A stretch of DNA of 64,000 bases from Maritimibacter alkaliphilus HTCC2654 (GTDB lineage: Bacteria > Pseudomonadota > Alphaproteobacteria > Rhodobacterales > Rhodobacteraceae): the NCBI RefSeq assembly GCF_000152805.1, contig NZ_CH902579.1, positions 25,695-89,694 of the forward strand, in the 5' to 3' direction. A program made the translations under genes and the position numbers. The notes under the pieces were generated by a model, which worked only from the letters and a program-made list of their open reading frames with translations, had not been told where the DNA came from and searched no databases. How positions within the stretch are numbered: the stretch's first letter is position 1; every line of letters starts with the position of its first letter. This document shows positions 9,382-18,349 of the stretch, in pieces.

Positions 9382-10263
9382 TTGAGGGCAGGAAAAACAG
9401 AGGAAGACGGTCGGATCACCCTCATTCAATCGGATATCTGGATTGGCTTTCCGCGGGCCGAACAAGTTCTGGACCGTTTGCAGTGTATGATCGAAGCGCC
9501 AAGGCAAACCCGTATGCCTGGCCTTCTTGTGCATGGCGCGTCCGGGATCGGAAAGACGATGATCGCCCGCAATCTTTCGCGCAGATATGCACCGGAATAT
9601 GACCCAGCATCGGGAATTACGCGAACGCCGCTGTTACTGTTACAAGCACCACCAGCTCCCGACGAACGACGGTTCTATCTGCACATCCTGGCGACCGTCG
9701 GGGCACCGGCCACGGCACTGAGCGCGCGCGCTCAAAATGTGGCCTCCCTCGAAGTCCGTGTCGTCGCGCTCTTGCGCGACCTTGGCCTGCGGATGATCAT
9801 GATCGACGAAGTCCACAACCTCTTGGCCGGGACCCACCGCGAACAGCGCCGCTTTCTCAATGTTCTGCGGTATCTCAGCAATGAACTCGAAGTGTCGCTG
9901 GTCTGCCTGGGGGTCAGCGAGGCCGTCGATGCCATCCGTGGTGATATCCAGCTTGCCAGGCGGCTGGACGAACATCACCTTCCAAACTGGCGCGACGACG
10001 CCGAGTTCTCGGACATGATCCAGACACTCATCGCGGCAATGCCCCTCGAGAAGAAATCCAATCTGAAGGTCAAGTCACTAAAGCAGATACTTGCGCTGAC
10101 CGGCGGGGTGACCTCGCGCATCTTCGCCCTGATCAAGGATCTTTCCATCGACGCCATTGTCACAGGTGATGAATGCATCACCGATGACGCAATCGCAAAA
10201 TGGACGCCGGTTTGGTCGCGCCATGCGAACCCCCATCGGCGGCTCGAGAAGTCCGGGGTGTGA
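9382..10263 (+). CDS. tniB: TniB/TnsC-type AAA ATPase
   Basis: The ATP-dependent target-capture protein of Tn5053/Tn7-like elements, about 293 residues. Walker A is HGASGIGKTM and Walker B is MIMIDEVHNL, followed by a sensor-type segment SLVCLGVSEAVDAI and an arginine-rich box QLARRLDEHHLP. The frame is open from 9265, but that part overlaps the end of tniA out of frame and looks non-coding. The TTG at 9382, one base after the tniA stop and behind GGAGAG, gives a normal length, so I choose it. Its stop overlaps the tniQ start (GTGA). Confidence 0.85.
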   Translation: MRAGKTEEDGRITLIQSDIWIGFPRAEQVLDRLQCMIEAPRQTRMPGLLVHGASGIGKTMIARNLSRRYAPEYDPASGITRTPLLLLQAPPAPDERRFYLHILATVGAPATALSARAQNVASLEVRVVALLRDLGLRMIMIDEVHNLLAGTHREQRRFLNVLRYLSNELEVSLVCLGVSEAVDAIRGDIQLARRLDEHHLPNWRDDAEFSDMIQTLIAAMPLEKKSNLKVKSLKQILALTGGVTSRIFALIKDLSIDAIVTGDECITDDAIAKWTPVWSRHANPHRRLEKSGV

Positions 10264-11051
10264 AGCCGCACCCGCTGCCCAAGACTGTCGCGCCGCTGCC
10301 CGACGAGTTGTTGTCAGGTTGGTTGTCTAGGCTGGCGGCGGCCAACTACTGTGATGATGCGGAACTACTGGCTCATCTCAGAATCGATACCGCGCATGGC
10401 ACCGCCTTGAACTTCAACGTCGACGCGGCTGCGGCGGCGAAGATTGCCAACGCCGCACGGATTGACCCAGATGTTGTGCGATCTTTGACCTTCCCAGCAA
10501 TGACGACACGAGAAGCCTCGCTGACGGCCCAGATACCATTCCAGCATTGCCTGCAATGTTCCAGAGAGGGCCTTTCGCTCAAGCATTGGAGGCGAGCCTG
10601 GGCATTCGACTGCCAGGTTTGTGGGACGAGACTTGTGCCGACGCTCGGCAAGGCCAGTGGCGAACAGATGCCCGAAAAGCTGATAAATCGTGCGCGCAAC
10701 GGCGCCGCGCGGCTTGAATACGCCGCGCGATTACGCAGCTCCAAGCAATTTCGGCGCGCAATGCGCGCGGTCACCTTTGCCATATCATTAAAGGCCTTCC
10801 GCGGAGATCCGTTATACGCTCTTCAGGGCCACAGGCTGGAAGTAAGGCTGTTTGGCCTTGCTGCAATTGATGCAGCCCAATCCCGTCCACTGGTCAAAGC
10901 GGCCATCTCAAGCTCCGGCATCGACGACTATGCAAGGGTTGCTCTATTGCGCGCCTTCGATAAGGAGCCACGTCTGCTTGCCGCGGTTGTTTACATCGCC
11001 CGGCAGCGCGCGAAAAGCATAGGCGCGATGGCAGTGGAATCTCATAATTAA
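10260..11051 (+). CDS. tniQ: TniQ-family protein, possibly truncated at its C-terminus
   Basis: A 263-residue TniQ/TnsD-family protein that would guide target selection with TniB. The N-terminal LPDELLSGWLSRLAAAN motif is the family signature, and a zinc-binding pair CLQC...CQVC is near residues 98-120. The GTG start overlaps the tniB stop by four bases. The stop codon TAA lies within the octamer that abuts ISL3 copy 2 (11053). TniQ proteins of Tn5053-like elements are usually longer, so the IS probably cut off the C-terminal region and supplied the stop by chance. Confidence 0.8.
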   Translation: MKPHPLPKTVAPLPDELLSGWLSRLAAANYCDDAELLAHLRIDTAHGTALNFNVDAAAAAKIANAARIDPDVVRSLTFPAMTTREASLTAQIPFQHCLQCSREGLSLKHWRRAWAFDCQVCGTRLVPTLGKASGEQMPEKLINRARNGAARLEYAARLRSSKQFRRAMRAVTFAISLKAFRGDPLYALQGHRLEVRLFGLAAIDAAQSRPLVKAAISSSGIDDYARVALLRAFDKEPRLLAAVVYIARQRAKSIGAMAVESHN

Positions 11052-11052
11052 G

Positions 11053-12740
11053 GGCTCTGCCTCACTTTGTGTGGCGCAACTATCCTGAAACTGGAAAATT
11101 CAGGAGGGATAGTTGTGAGTTCGAAGAAGCACTGGTCGCCGGGCAGCGATGTTGCAGTTCAAAGCGTTGAACGAAGTGAATCCGGCGGGTGGATTGTATC
11201 TGGCGTCTTGGCACCCAACGGCATTTGCCCAGACTGTGGATTGCATTCACGCCGACGTCATGGCTGGCGGCGTCGGTGGCTGCAGGATTATCCCGCGCAT
11301 GGAGACGCGGTAACGGTTGATCTCGCAGTTTGCCGTTGGCGATGTTTGGCGCCTGCTTGCCCGCGCCGGACTTTCTCGGACCAGATCAGCTCGATTGCGC
11401 GTCCATTTGCACGTCGTACTTCGCGTGTAGGGGAGATTGTCGGCCATCTTGGGCATGCGACAGGCGGACGGCCTGCGGAGCGGTTGTTGCATCGTTTGGG
11501 CCTTGGGGTCAGCGATGACACGGTGCTCAGGCAGCTGAAAAGGTGTGCTCAAGGCACCACCGAGGCGCCGACAATCATCGGGATCGACGATTGGAGCTGG
11601 CGGAAATCGCAAACCTACGGCACGATCATCGTGGATCTGGAGCGTCGCGTGGTCATCGACATCCTCGAGGATCGAGATGTCGTCACCTGCACCAACTGGC
11701 TAAAGCGACACCCCGAGGTGGAAGTGATCAGCAGAGATCGGTGCGGTCTCTACGCCAAGGCTGCCCGGCAAGGGGCACCGCAGGCAAAGCAGGTCGCCGA
11801 CCGGTTCCATATCGTGCAAAACCTGCGGCAGGCCATTGAGGAACAGATGAACCTTCACGGCCGTGCCACCGGCAGGGCGCTGCTGTCCGACGCCGACAAC
11901 ATCACCGCAGCCGGAAGCCTTCTGAAGTCCCGCCTTGCGCACAGGACGTCCCGGGAAGAGATTTTCACCACCATCCATGCGCTCCGAAATCAGGGACTTT
12001 CCTGCAGCGAGATCGGGCGGCGAACAGGGTTTCCGCGTCGCAGCATCGCGAAATGGCTGCAGTTCGAAACACCACCGGACCGCAGGCGGGCCGCTTTGAA
12101 GCCGAGTTCGCCATGGTATTTTGAAGAGTTCCTGAGCCAAAGCTGGAAGGAGGGCATTCGAACTGGCAGCGCCCTTTTCAGTCTGATCCAAGAGCGTGGT
12201 TACGAGGGGAGCCAGTCGCATTTGCAGCGGCTGCTGGCGGGTTGGCGCAGAGCCGAACAGCAAGCGAGCGATCCCAAGGTAGAACACAAGATCCTGGAGC
12301 CGGTTCGGGACCCGGAAACGGGGCACGCGATCTCCCCGGTCATCGCGGCCGCGCTGTGCATCAAACCGCGCGGCAAGCTCACCTCGGATCAGGCGCGTAA
12401 AGTCGATGCGCTCAAGACCCGCTCTCCCGCCTTCGTATCGATGCGCAGCCTCGCCATGCGGTTCAATGGTATCCTGCGCGGCCGCGTGGCAGACCCGCTC
12501 CCTGCATGGATCGACGACGCGATCGAAACCGACCTGGCGCCCATCGTGCGCTTTGCCCGCACAGTGAACCGGGACTACGAAGCCGTCAAAAACGCCATCG
12601 AGATGCCCTGGAGCAACGGCCAAGCAGAAGGTCAGATCAATCGCCTGAAGACCCTCAAACGCGCCATGTACGGCCGAGCCGGTCCAGAATTGTTGCGGGC
12701 GAGAATGCTACCGTTCCACCACACAGATTGAGGCAGAGCC
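11053..12740 (+). mobile_element. ISL3-family insertion sequence, copy 2 (1688 bp, intact)
   Basis: Ends GGCTCTGCCTCA...TGAGGCAGAGCC at 11053 and 12740. Read in the element's own orientation its flanks are CTTAATTA and CTTAAATC: both of the CTTAA type but not identical, so there is no true target duplication. The left side abuts tniQ and the right side abuts a 5'-truncated IS110 transposase gene. Confidence 0.95.
11115..12731 (+). CDS. ISL3-family transposase
   Basis: A 538-residue transposase. The N-terminal zinc-finger region has C-P-D-C (ICPDCGLHSRR) and the CRWRCLAPACPRRTF segment. The DDE_Tnp_ISL3 core has Asp in GIDDWSWRK, Asp in ISRDRCGLYAKAA and Glu in NGQAEGQINRLKTLK. The frame is open from 11067 inside the terminal repeat, but AGGAGGG lies just upstream of a GTG at 11115, so translation most likely begins there. 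Copies 1 and 3 have the same signal. This copy and copy 3 have uninterrupted frames and should be active. Confidence 0.93.
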   Translation: MSSKKHWSPGSDVAVQSVERSESGGWIVSGVLAPNGICPDCGLHSRRRHGWRRRWLQDYPAHGDAVTVDLAVCRWRCLAPACPRRTFSDQISSIARPFARRTSRVGEIVGHLGHATGGRPAERLLHRLGLGVSDDTVLRQLKRCAQGTTEAPTIIGIDDWSWRKSQTYGTIIVDLERRVVIDILEDRDVVTCTNWLKRHPEVEVISRDRCGLYAKAARQGAPQAKQVADRFHIVQNLRQAIEEQMNLHGRATGRALLSDADNITAAGSLLKSRLAHRTSREEIFTTIHALRNQGLSCSEIGRRTGFPRRSIAKWLQFETPPDRRRAALKPSSPWYFEEFLSQSWKEGIRTGSALFSLIQERGYEGSQSHLQRLLAGWRRAEQQASDPKVEHKILEPVRDPETGHAISPVIAAALCIKPRGKLTSDQARKVDALKTRSPAFVSMRSLAMRFNGILRGRVADPLPAWIDDAIETDLAPIVRFARTVNRDYEAVKNAIEMPWSNGQAEGQINRLKTLKRAMYGRAGPELLRARMLPFHHTD

Positions 12741-13290
12741 GATTTAAGGGCAAGGCGACACCCACTTCCGAGAGAACCAGGAACGGTTGCCTGACCATGC
12801 TGCGGCTGCCATCCATGCGTTGATCTGCCAAGCGGAGGCGATTGCCGATCAGGCTGAGGCCCTGGAGAAACGGATCCTCGAGTGGCACCGGACGCACGAG
12901 ACGAGCCGGCGACTGGCGACCATTCCCGGTATCGGACCGATCACCGCCAGCGCAATTGCTGCAAATGTTCCGGATCCGAGCCTGTTCCGCTCGGCACGAC
13001 AGTTCGCGGCCTGGCTAGGCCTGACGCCACGGGCGAACTCAAGCAGTGGCAAGGATCGACAGACCGGGATCAGCAAGCAGGGTGATGGATATATCCGGCG
13101 ACTGCTCGTTTCCGGCGCGACTGCGGTGCTTCGCTTTGCAAGGCAGGGCGATGCCGGCAAGGCTTGGATGCTTGGGCTTAAAGCACGCAAGCGACCGAAA
13201 GTCGTTGCGGTCGCGCTCGCCAACAAGACTGCCCGGATCGCTTGGGCGCTCCTGCGCCGCAACGAGATCTACGCGGCCCCTGTCTCCTGA
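12741..13290 (+). pseudogene. IS110-family transposase, C-terminal fragment
   Basis: About 180 codons of an IS110-type recombinase containing the Transposase_20 domain: TIPGIGPITASAIAANV, FAAWLGLTPRANSSSG, YIRRLLVSGATAVL and the closing VALANKTARIAWALLRRNE. The N-terminal RuvC-like half is missing; the frame is cut by ISL3 copy 2 at 12740. A short coiled-coil-like linker (LICQAEAIADQAEALEKRILEWH) precedes the domain. Confidence 0.85.
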
Positions 13291-13636
13291 GCGCGGAACC
13301 GCTGACGGAATGCGTGAAGCTGAGAAGAGATGACAAACCGGTCGAACCGGGGATCGGGACACCCCAGGGGGTCAAGGCGCAGAAAGCGCGCAATTTTGAT
13401 TGGGACCCGATCCGCGGACTTCATCTGGGCCAGCGGCTAGACCGCACCACAAAGGCCGTAGACATGACTGCTTTCGGCATAGGCGCGTCAATTCCCAGCT
13501 TGCGCAGCAGGGGTCGTCCAGACATGGGAACACTTGCCCTCGCCAGAGATGCCCACTGCGCGTTGGCGACGGTCCACCAATGACTTGCGCCACCGGACCT
13601 GTGGGGGAACCGGCGCAGCGCCAGTTCCCCATCGGC
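13291..13636 (+). other. Non-coding 3' tail of the IS110 element
   Basis: About 345 bases with no convincing gene. The first part probably is the right end of the IS110 element, because such elements carry a sizeable non-coding end. A short perfect hairpin CCGGT-CGA-ACCGG is at 13338-13350. The exact IS boundary toward the hydrolase gene cannot be placed, because IS110 elements lack terminal inverted repeats. Confidence 0.5.
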
Positions 13637-15076
13637 TCATTCTGCCGGAACCCAGGGCCGGTTATAGGCTGCCACGCGCCAATCACCGTGTTCGATGAAC
13701 CGGGGGGCGCTCCCGGTTTCCAGCGCCTCGGCTGCGGCGTTCAGCGCCTCGGGCGATGTCTCGGGCCAGGCGCCCGTTTCGATCCGTTCGACCAGGGTCT
13801 CGACGATGGCCGTGCTTTCGGCAGCCGTGAACTCGCAATGGCCCGTGCCCTGGACCAGCGACTGCCGATACAGATCGCCGGTACCCTGCTCCTGCACCAG
13901 CGCGCCGTAGCCTTCCATCAGCGTGTAGGGAATGGCCCAGTCGCCCAGCATGTGGATGCGGATCGCCGGAACCTGCAGATCGCCGGTCGTCGTGCGCCCG
14001 TCTGCGGCCCAGAAATCGCGCGCATAATCCGAGGCCGCGATGCGGGGGGCGGCGTCGATCCTGGCAATGTCGGCCTGAAGGTCCAAACCGGCCTGTTCGT
14101 AGAGCGCCTCAACCGTCCGCGCCATCGCGGGTGCGGCATTCTGGTAGAAGGCGGCATAGTCGACCCCCTCGTTCCCGGAAAGTTGCTGCCCCGATGCGGC
14201 GTTTTCGAACAGAAGCCGCGAGGTCCCGCCAACATTACCGCCGATGCGCAGCGCCGAGGCCACGATCATGTCGGCCATGGCGCCGGCATCCGCGGTGTCG
14301 GGTAGTTCGGTCCCCTCGACCATCCACGGCGACCACTGTCCGATGGCGAAGGCAAGCGCCAGCCGCGCGCGGCCCTCCGGGCTTTCGCCCGCCGTTTCGA
14401 TGGCGGCCATCCAGGACGCACGGATCGCGTCAAGGCTGCGCTCGCCACCCGCTCCGGCATTGGGCAGGCCGACGATGGCGAGATCGCTGGCCGGACCGTG
14501 CCCAGCGGCCTCATAGCTTTCGCCCAGCAGGGTCTGCATGGCGAACCAGCCATCCAGGAAACTGCTCATGATCCAGACCGGCGTATGGGCGGCAAGCACG
14601 GCGGCACCGTCGATCCTGTCCGGGTAATCCTCGGCCGAAGCGAGGCTGTCGAGCCCTCCGCCAGAACAGCCGTATTGCAGCACCATGTCAGGAGCGCGCT
14701 CCAGGTCCGTGAAAATGTCCTGAACAGCTTGTAGATTCAGGATTTCACGCTGCGGATCGTATTGCCACAGGCGCAGCGGGTGCCGGGCGAGCCCGGCGAA
14801 GGCATAGCCACGACCGAGCAGGTCGTCATACCGCTGGACCGCTGACGCGACCGAAACGTTGCTGGCGAAATCCAGATCCCTGAGTAGTCGACCATTCCAG
14901 TTCTCGGGCACGCGGATCAGCCATGCCGTCCCGTCCGGCAGGGTTCCCGCATGTTCGTTGAAGGCGGGCTGCTCCTGCGCCGACGCGAGCGGGGCGAAGC
15001 CCGCGGTCAGAGCGAGGCAAAGCACCACCATTCCGGTCCGCGAACGCGGGCCGACCAAATTAGCTGTCCGTGACAT
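13637..15076 (-). CDS. Secreted alpha/beta hydrolase, copy 1
   Basis: A 479-residue exported hydrolase. A Sec signal peptide (hydrophobic MVVLCLALTAGFAPL, cleavage near ASAQ, residue 34) precedes an alpha/beta-hydrolase fold. The nucleophile elbow is GCSGGG with Ser138; likely partners are Asp in MLGDWAIPY and His in GTGHCEF near the C-terminus. ATG at 15076 follows GGAGGAAATTC. Its paralogue is at 23351. It is driven by a TTGACA promoter with the shared TTAG-type dyad, so it probably belongs to the phthalate regulon and may hydrolyse phthalate esters in the periplasm. The enzymatic class is seen; the substrate is inference. An IS5-family element begins right behind its -35. Confidence 0.8.
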   Translation of the reverse strand: MSRTANLVGPRSRTGMVVLCLALTAGFAPLASAQEQPAFNEHAGTLPDGTAWLIRVPENWNGRLLRDLDFASNVSVASAVQRYDDLLGRGYAFAGLARHPLRLWQYDPQREILNLQAVQDIFTDLERAPDMVLQYGCSGGGLDSLASAEDYPDRIDGAAVLAAHTPVWIMSSFLDGWFAMQTLLGESYEAAGHGPASDLAIVGLPNAGAGGERSLDAIRASWMAAIETAGESPEGRARLALAFAIGQWSPWMVEGTELPDTADAGAMADMIVASALRIGGNVGGTSRLLFENAASGQQLSGNEGVDYAAFYQNAAPAMARTVEALYEQAGLDLQADIARIDAAPRIAASDYARDFWAADGRTTTGDLQVPAIRIHMLGDWAIPYTLMEGYGALVQEQGTGDLYRQSLVQGTGHCEFTAAESTAIVETLVERIETGAWPETSPEALNAAAEALETGSAPRFIEHGDWRVAAYNRPWVPAE

Positions 15077-15142
15077 GAATTTCCTCCAGTTTGATGCAGC
15101 GATGAAATCCGGCTCCTCTTCCGGGGAACCATCGCCGGGAAA

Positions 15143-15170
15143 AACATAGATAGCTAATTATTAGTGTCAA
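15143..15170 (-). promoter_or_regulatory. Promoter with operator-like dyad for hydrolase copy 1
   Basis: Minus-strand -35 TTGACA (15170-15165), 16-base spacer, -10 TATGTT (15148-15143). The dyad TTAGCTATCTAT (15146-15157 as ATAGATAGCTAA) overlaps the -10. It lies about 70 bases upstream of the start codon, the same distance as for the paralogue. The IS5 terminal repeat starts at 15171-15172, immediately behind the -35, so any farther upstream control DNA has been replaced. Confidence 0.65.
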
Positions 15171-15171
15171 G

Positions 15172-16215
15172 GGCTCTGATGCACAAATCGGCTTAAGGCC
15201 GAGGTTCCCCTTTCCCCGGACGGACTTATCCCACAGCTTCCGTGACGGGTATTCCGAGCGCGGTGTAGCCGTTCAGGACGGCGATGCGGACCTGGAGTTC
15301 GGCGACCTGTCGATCGAAGTCCCGTGCCATGAGCCGCTGGCCCAGCAACTTGATACAATGCATCTTTGTCTCGACGCGGCTTCGGCGGTGGTATCCACTC
15401 CATCGTCGCCAGAGCGCGCGGCCCAGGTATTTCGCCGCGCGCAGGGCCTCATTTCGCGCCACGGCTCCGGCGGTGATCGTCTTCCAGGGCTTCGCGTTCT
15501 TGCGGGGCGGGATGACGGCATGGGCACCGCGATCTGCAATCGCATCGTGGCATTTGCGCGTGTCGTAGGCGCCATCAGCCGTAACGCTACCGATTTCCTG
15601 GTCCTGCGGGATTTGGTCGAGAAGGTGGGTAGGATGGGCGCATCACCGATGTGGCTCCCGGTGACTTCGACGGCCCGGATCTCCAACGTTTCTTCATCGA
15701 TCCCAAGGTGGAGCTTGCGCCAGACGCGCCGTTTCGGGCCGCCATGCTTGCGTGCGTGCCACTCGCCTTCACCTTCGACCTTGATCCCGGTGCTGTCGAT
15801 CAGCAGGTGCAACGGCCCCTTGGAGCCGCGGTAGGGGATGTTCACGGCCAAGGTCTTCTGGCGGCGAGATAGCGTGCTGAAGTCGGGCACCGTCCAGTTC
15901 AGGCCGACCAGCCGTAGCAGGCTCTCGACGAACCCGGTCGTCTGCCGGAGCGCCATGCCGAACAGCACTTTCATCGAGAGGCACGTCTGGATAGCGGCAT
16001 CGCTGTAGGTCTGCTGGCGGCCACGCCTGCCTGTCGGCGCGGCATCCCAGCTCATCTCGGGGTCAAACCAGATCGTCAGCGAGCCCCGGCGCTTGACTGC
16101 TTCATTGTAGGCTGGCCAGTTCCTGGTCTTGTAGGTCGGGGGTATGGGTCTGCTCATGCAGCCTGACTAACAGACTGGATTCGCAAGGTGAAACCTTCAC
16201 AGCATTTGCGCAACA
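15172..16215 (-). mobile_element. IS5-family element, degenerate right end
   Basis: Left inverted repeat GGCTCTGATGCACAAATC at 15172. At the right, TTTGCGCAACA ending at 16215 resembles its complement (TGTTGCGCAAA) but the outermost GGCTC is not present, so that end is eroded. About 1.04 kb, normal for the family. It sits within the tail of an IS110 remnant on the right and against the hydrolase promoter on the left. Confidence 0.75.
15226..16157 (-). pseudogene. IS5-family transposase, frameshifted
   Basis: The N-terminal part (MSRPIPPTYKTRNWPAYNEAV..., TLSRRQKTL, LLIDSTGIKVEGEGEW) is in one frame to about 15620. There the expected continuation LLDQIPQDQEIGSVTADGAYDTRKCHDAIADRG moves to another frame and runs to ALGIPVTEAVG at 15226. 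A single-base indel near ILPTF explains it. Some IS5 subgroups use programmed frameshifting, but members of this type normally have one frame, so inactivation is more likely. Confidence 0.8.
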
Positions 16216-16469
16216 TGTATAACCGCCCCTTGCGCAAGAGGGTTTCTGGATCAGTTTCGCGCGGTGTCGGGTGCTGACATGTATCCGGCCTCTGTTGCGG
16301 CCATCATCACGCCGCGGGCCCGTATGGTGTTCGCAGGTCGGGTCCAGATCAAAGCCGCGTGCTCGATGGCACTCTGTTGCGCTCTGGTTCTCCCGATCCC
16401 GTCTCACGACCGTGCGCCAAACGTCTCCTTGCCCTCTTCCGCTCCGACGTCCTCGCGACCAGTGACGGC
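16216..16469 (-). other. Non-coding tail of a second IS110 element
   Basis: Between the IS5 right end and an IS110 transposase stop codon. It contains only short overlapping open frames without protein character. I read it as the 3' non-coding end of the IS110 element whose coding remnant follows. Confidence 0.45.
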
Positions 16470-16645
16470 TTACGCCGCAGCGGTCGGAGACTGGTAGGCG
16501 CCGCCTCGGGCCATCAGCGCCCAGACGATCCGCGCCATTTTGTTCGCCAGCGCGACCCGCACCAGCATCGGCGGCTTGCGCGTCAGCATCTCGCCAAGCC
16601 ATGTGCCCGGCCGGGCAGCGGCATGAACATGCCTGTCGCGTAGCC
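16470..16645 (-). pseudogene. IS110-family transposase, extreme C-terminus
   Basis: The frame reads ARPGTWLGEMLTRKPPMLV, VALANKMARIVWALMARGG and a stop at 16470, the standard C-terminal end of IS110 recombinases. The rest is removed at the insertion point of ISL3 copy 3 (target duplication at 16646). It differs from the fragment at 12.7-13.3 kb, so it is a separate IS110 element. Confidence 0.75.
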
Positions 16646-16653
16646 CTTAATTG
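16646..16653. repeat. Target-site duplication of ISL3 copy 3, left
   Basis: CTTAATTG, repeated exactly at 18342-18349. It fixes the element ends and shows that copy 3 is a simple, unrearranged insertion. Confidence 0.93.
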
Positions 16654-18341
16654 GGCTCTGCCTCAATCTGTGTGGTGGAACGGTAGCATTCTCGCCCGCA
16701 ACAATTCTGGACCGGCTCGGCCGTACATGGCGCGTTTGAGGGTCTTCAGGCGATTGATCTGACCTTCTGCTTGGCCGTTGCTCCAGGGCATCTCGATGGC
16801 GTTTTTGACGGCTTCGTAGTCCCGGTTCACTGTGCGGGCAAAGCGCACGATGGGCGCCAGGTCGGTTTCGATCGCGTCGTCGATCCATGCAGGGAGCGGG
16901 TCTGCCACGCGGCCGCGCAGGATACCATTGAACCGCATGGCGAGGCTGCGCATCGATACGAAGGCGGGAGAGCGGGTCTTGAGCGCATCGACTTTACGCG
17001 CCTGATCCGAGGTGAGCTTGCCGCGCGGTTTGATGCACAGCGCGGCCGCGATGACCGGGGAGATCGCGTGCCCCGTTTCCGGGTCCCGAACCGGCTCCAG
17101 GATCTTGTGTTCTACCTTGGGATCGCTCGCTTGCTGTTCGGCTCTGCGCCAACCCGCCAGCAGCCGCTGCAAATGCGACTGGCTCCCCTCGTAACCACGC
17201 TCTTGGATCAGACTGAAAAGGGCGCTGCCAGTTCGAATGCCCTCCTTCCAGCTTTGGCTCAGGAACTCTTCAAAATACCATGGCGAACTCGGCTTCAAAG
17301 CGGCCCGCCTGCGGTCCGGTGGTGTTTCGAACTGCAGCCATTTCGCGATGCTGCGACGCGGAAACCCTGTTCGCCGCCCGATCTCGCTGCAGGAAAGTCC
17401 CTGATTTCGGAGCGCATGGATGGTGGTGAAAATCTCTTCCCGGGACGTCCTGTGCGCAAGGCGGGACTTCAGAAGGCTTCCGGCTGCGGTGATGTTGTCG
17501 GCGTCGGACAGCAGCGCCCTGCCGGTGGCACGGCCGTGAAGGTTCATCTGTTCCTCAATGGCCTGCCGCAGGTTTTGCACGATATGGAACCGGTCGGCGA
17601 CCTGCTTTGCCTGCGGTGCCCCTTGCCGGGCAGCCTTGGCGTAGAGACCGCACCGATCTCTGCTGATCACTTCCACCTCGGGGTGTCGCTTTAGCCAGTT
17701 GGTGCAGGTGACGACATCTCGATCCTCGAGGATGTCGATGACCACGCGACGCTCCAGATCCACGATGATCGTGCCGTAGGTTTGCGATTTCCGCCAGCTC
17801 CAATCGTCGATCCCGATGATTGTCGGCGCCTCGGTGGTGCCTTGAGCACACCTTTTCAGCTGCCTGAGCACCGTGTCATCGCTGACCCCAAGGCCCAAAC
17901 GATGCAACAACCGCTCCGCAGGCCGTCCGCCTGTCGCATGCCCAAGATGGCCGACAATCTCCCCTACACGCGAAGTACGACGTGCAAATGGACGCGCAAT
18001 CGAGCTGATCTGGTCCGAGAAAGTCCGGCGCGGGCAAGCAGGCGCCAAACATCGCCAACGGCAAACTGCGAGATCAACCGTTACCGCGTCTCCATGCGCG
18101 GGATAATCCTGCAGCCACCGACGCCGCCAGCCATGACGTCGGCGTGAATGCAATCCACAGTCTGGGCAAATGCCGTTGGGTGCCAAGACGCCAGATACAA
18201 TCCACCCGCCGGATTCACTTCGTTCAACGCTTTGAACTGCAACATCGCTGCCCGGCGACCAGTGCTTCTTCGAACTCACAACTATCCCTCCTGAATTTTC
18301 CAGTTTCAGGATAGTTGCGCCACACAAAGTGAGGCAGAGCC
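16654..18341 (-). mobile_element. ISL3-family insertion sequence, copy 3 (1688 bp, intact, clean 8-bp TSD)
   Basis: Inverted repeats GGCTCTGCCTCA at both ends, flanked by the perfect direct repeat CTTAATTG. It lies between an IS110 remnant and the upstream part of an ISKra4-family element. Its sequence matches copy 2 in reverse orientation. Confidence 0.97.
16663..18279 (-). CDS. ISL3-family transposase
   Basis: Identical in translation to the copy 2 transposase (538 residues from the GTG behind AGGAGGG). The zinc-finger N-terminus and DDE core are intact. With its clean target duplication this is the best candidate for the currently active copy. Confidence 0.93.
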   Translation of the reverse strand: MSSKKHWSPGSDVAVQSVERSESGGWIVSGVLAPNGICPDCGLHSRRRHGWRRRWLQDYPAHGDAVTVDLAVCRWRCLAPACPRRTFSDQISSIARPFARRTSRVGEIVGHLGHATGGRPAERLLHRLGLGVSDDTVLRQLKRCAQGTTEAPTIIGIDDWSWRKSQTYGTIIVDLERRVVIDILEDRDVVTCTNWLKRHPEVEVISRDRCGLYAKAARQGAPQAKQVADRFHIVQNLRQAIEEQMNLHGRATGRALLSDADNITAAGSLLKSRLAHRTSREEIFTTIHALRNQGLSCSEIGRRTGFPRRSIAKWLQFETPPDRRRAALKPSSPWYFEEFLSQSWKEGIRTGSALFSLIQERGYEGSQSHLQRLLAGWRRAEQQASDPKVEHKILEPVRDPETGHAISPVIAAALCIKPRGKLTSDQARKVDALKTRSPAFVSMRSLAMRFNGILRGRVADPLPAWIDDAIETDLAPIVRFARTVNRDYEAVKNAIEMPWSNGQAEGQINRLKTLKRAMYGRAGPELLRARMLPFHHTD

Positions 18342-18349
18342 CTTAATTG
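18342..18349. repeat. Target-site duplication of ISL3 copy 3, right
   Basis: CTTAATTG, identical to 16646-16653. The DNA that follows contains another TTTGCCCTTAAATATGA stretch at about 18385-18401 that resembles the ISL3 target consensus but is unoccupied. Confidence 0.93.

Noticed and set aside
7731-11051. A CRISPR-associated or Tn7-type targeted transposon
   Set aside because: No cas genes, CRISPR repeats, tnsA or attachment site were seen; only tniA, tniB and tniQ are present.
11700-12623. A 307-codon frame opposite the ISL3 transposase (also at 16771-17694)
   Set aside because: Antisense to an intact transposase with a DDE core. It recurs only because the IS recurs and is interrupted in copy 1.
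6015-12740. A composite transposon made of two inverted ISL3 copies carrying tniABQ
   Set aside because: The outer octamers are reverse complements, not direct repeats, so the unit did not transpose as one piece.
15226-16157. Programmed frameshifting in the IS5-family transposase
   Set aside because: No slippery heptamer is evident at the shift and related members have a single frame; a random indel is simpler.
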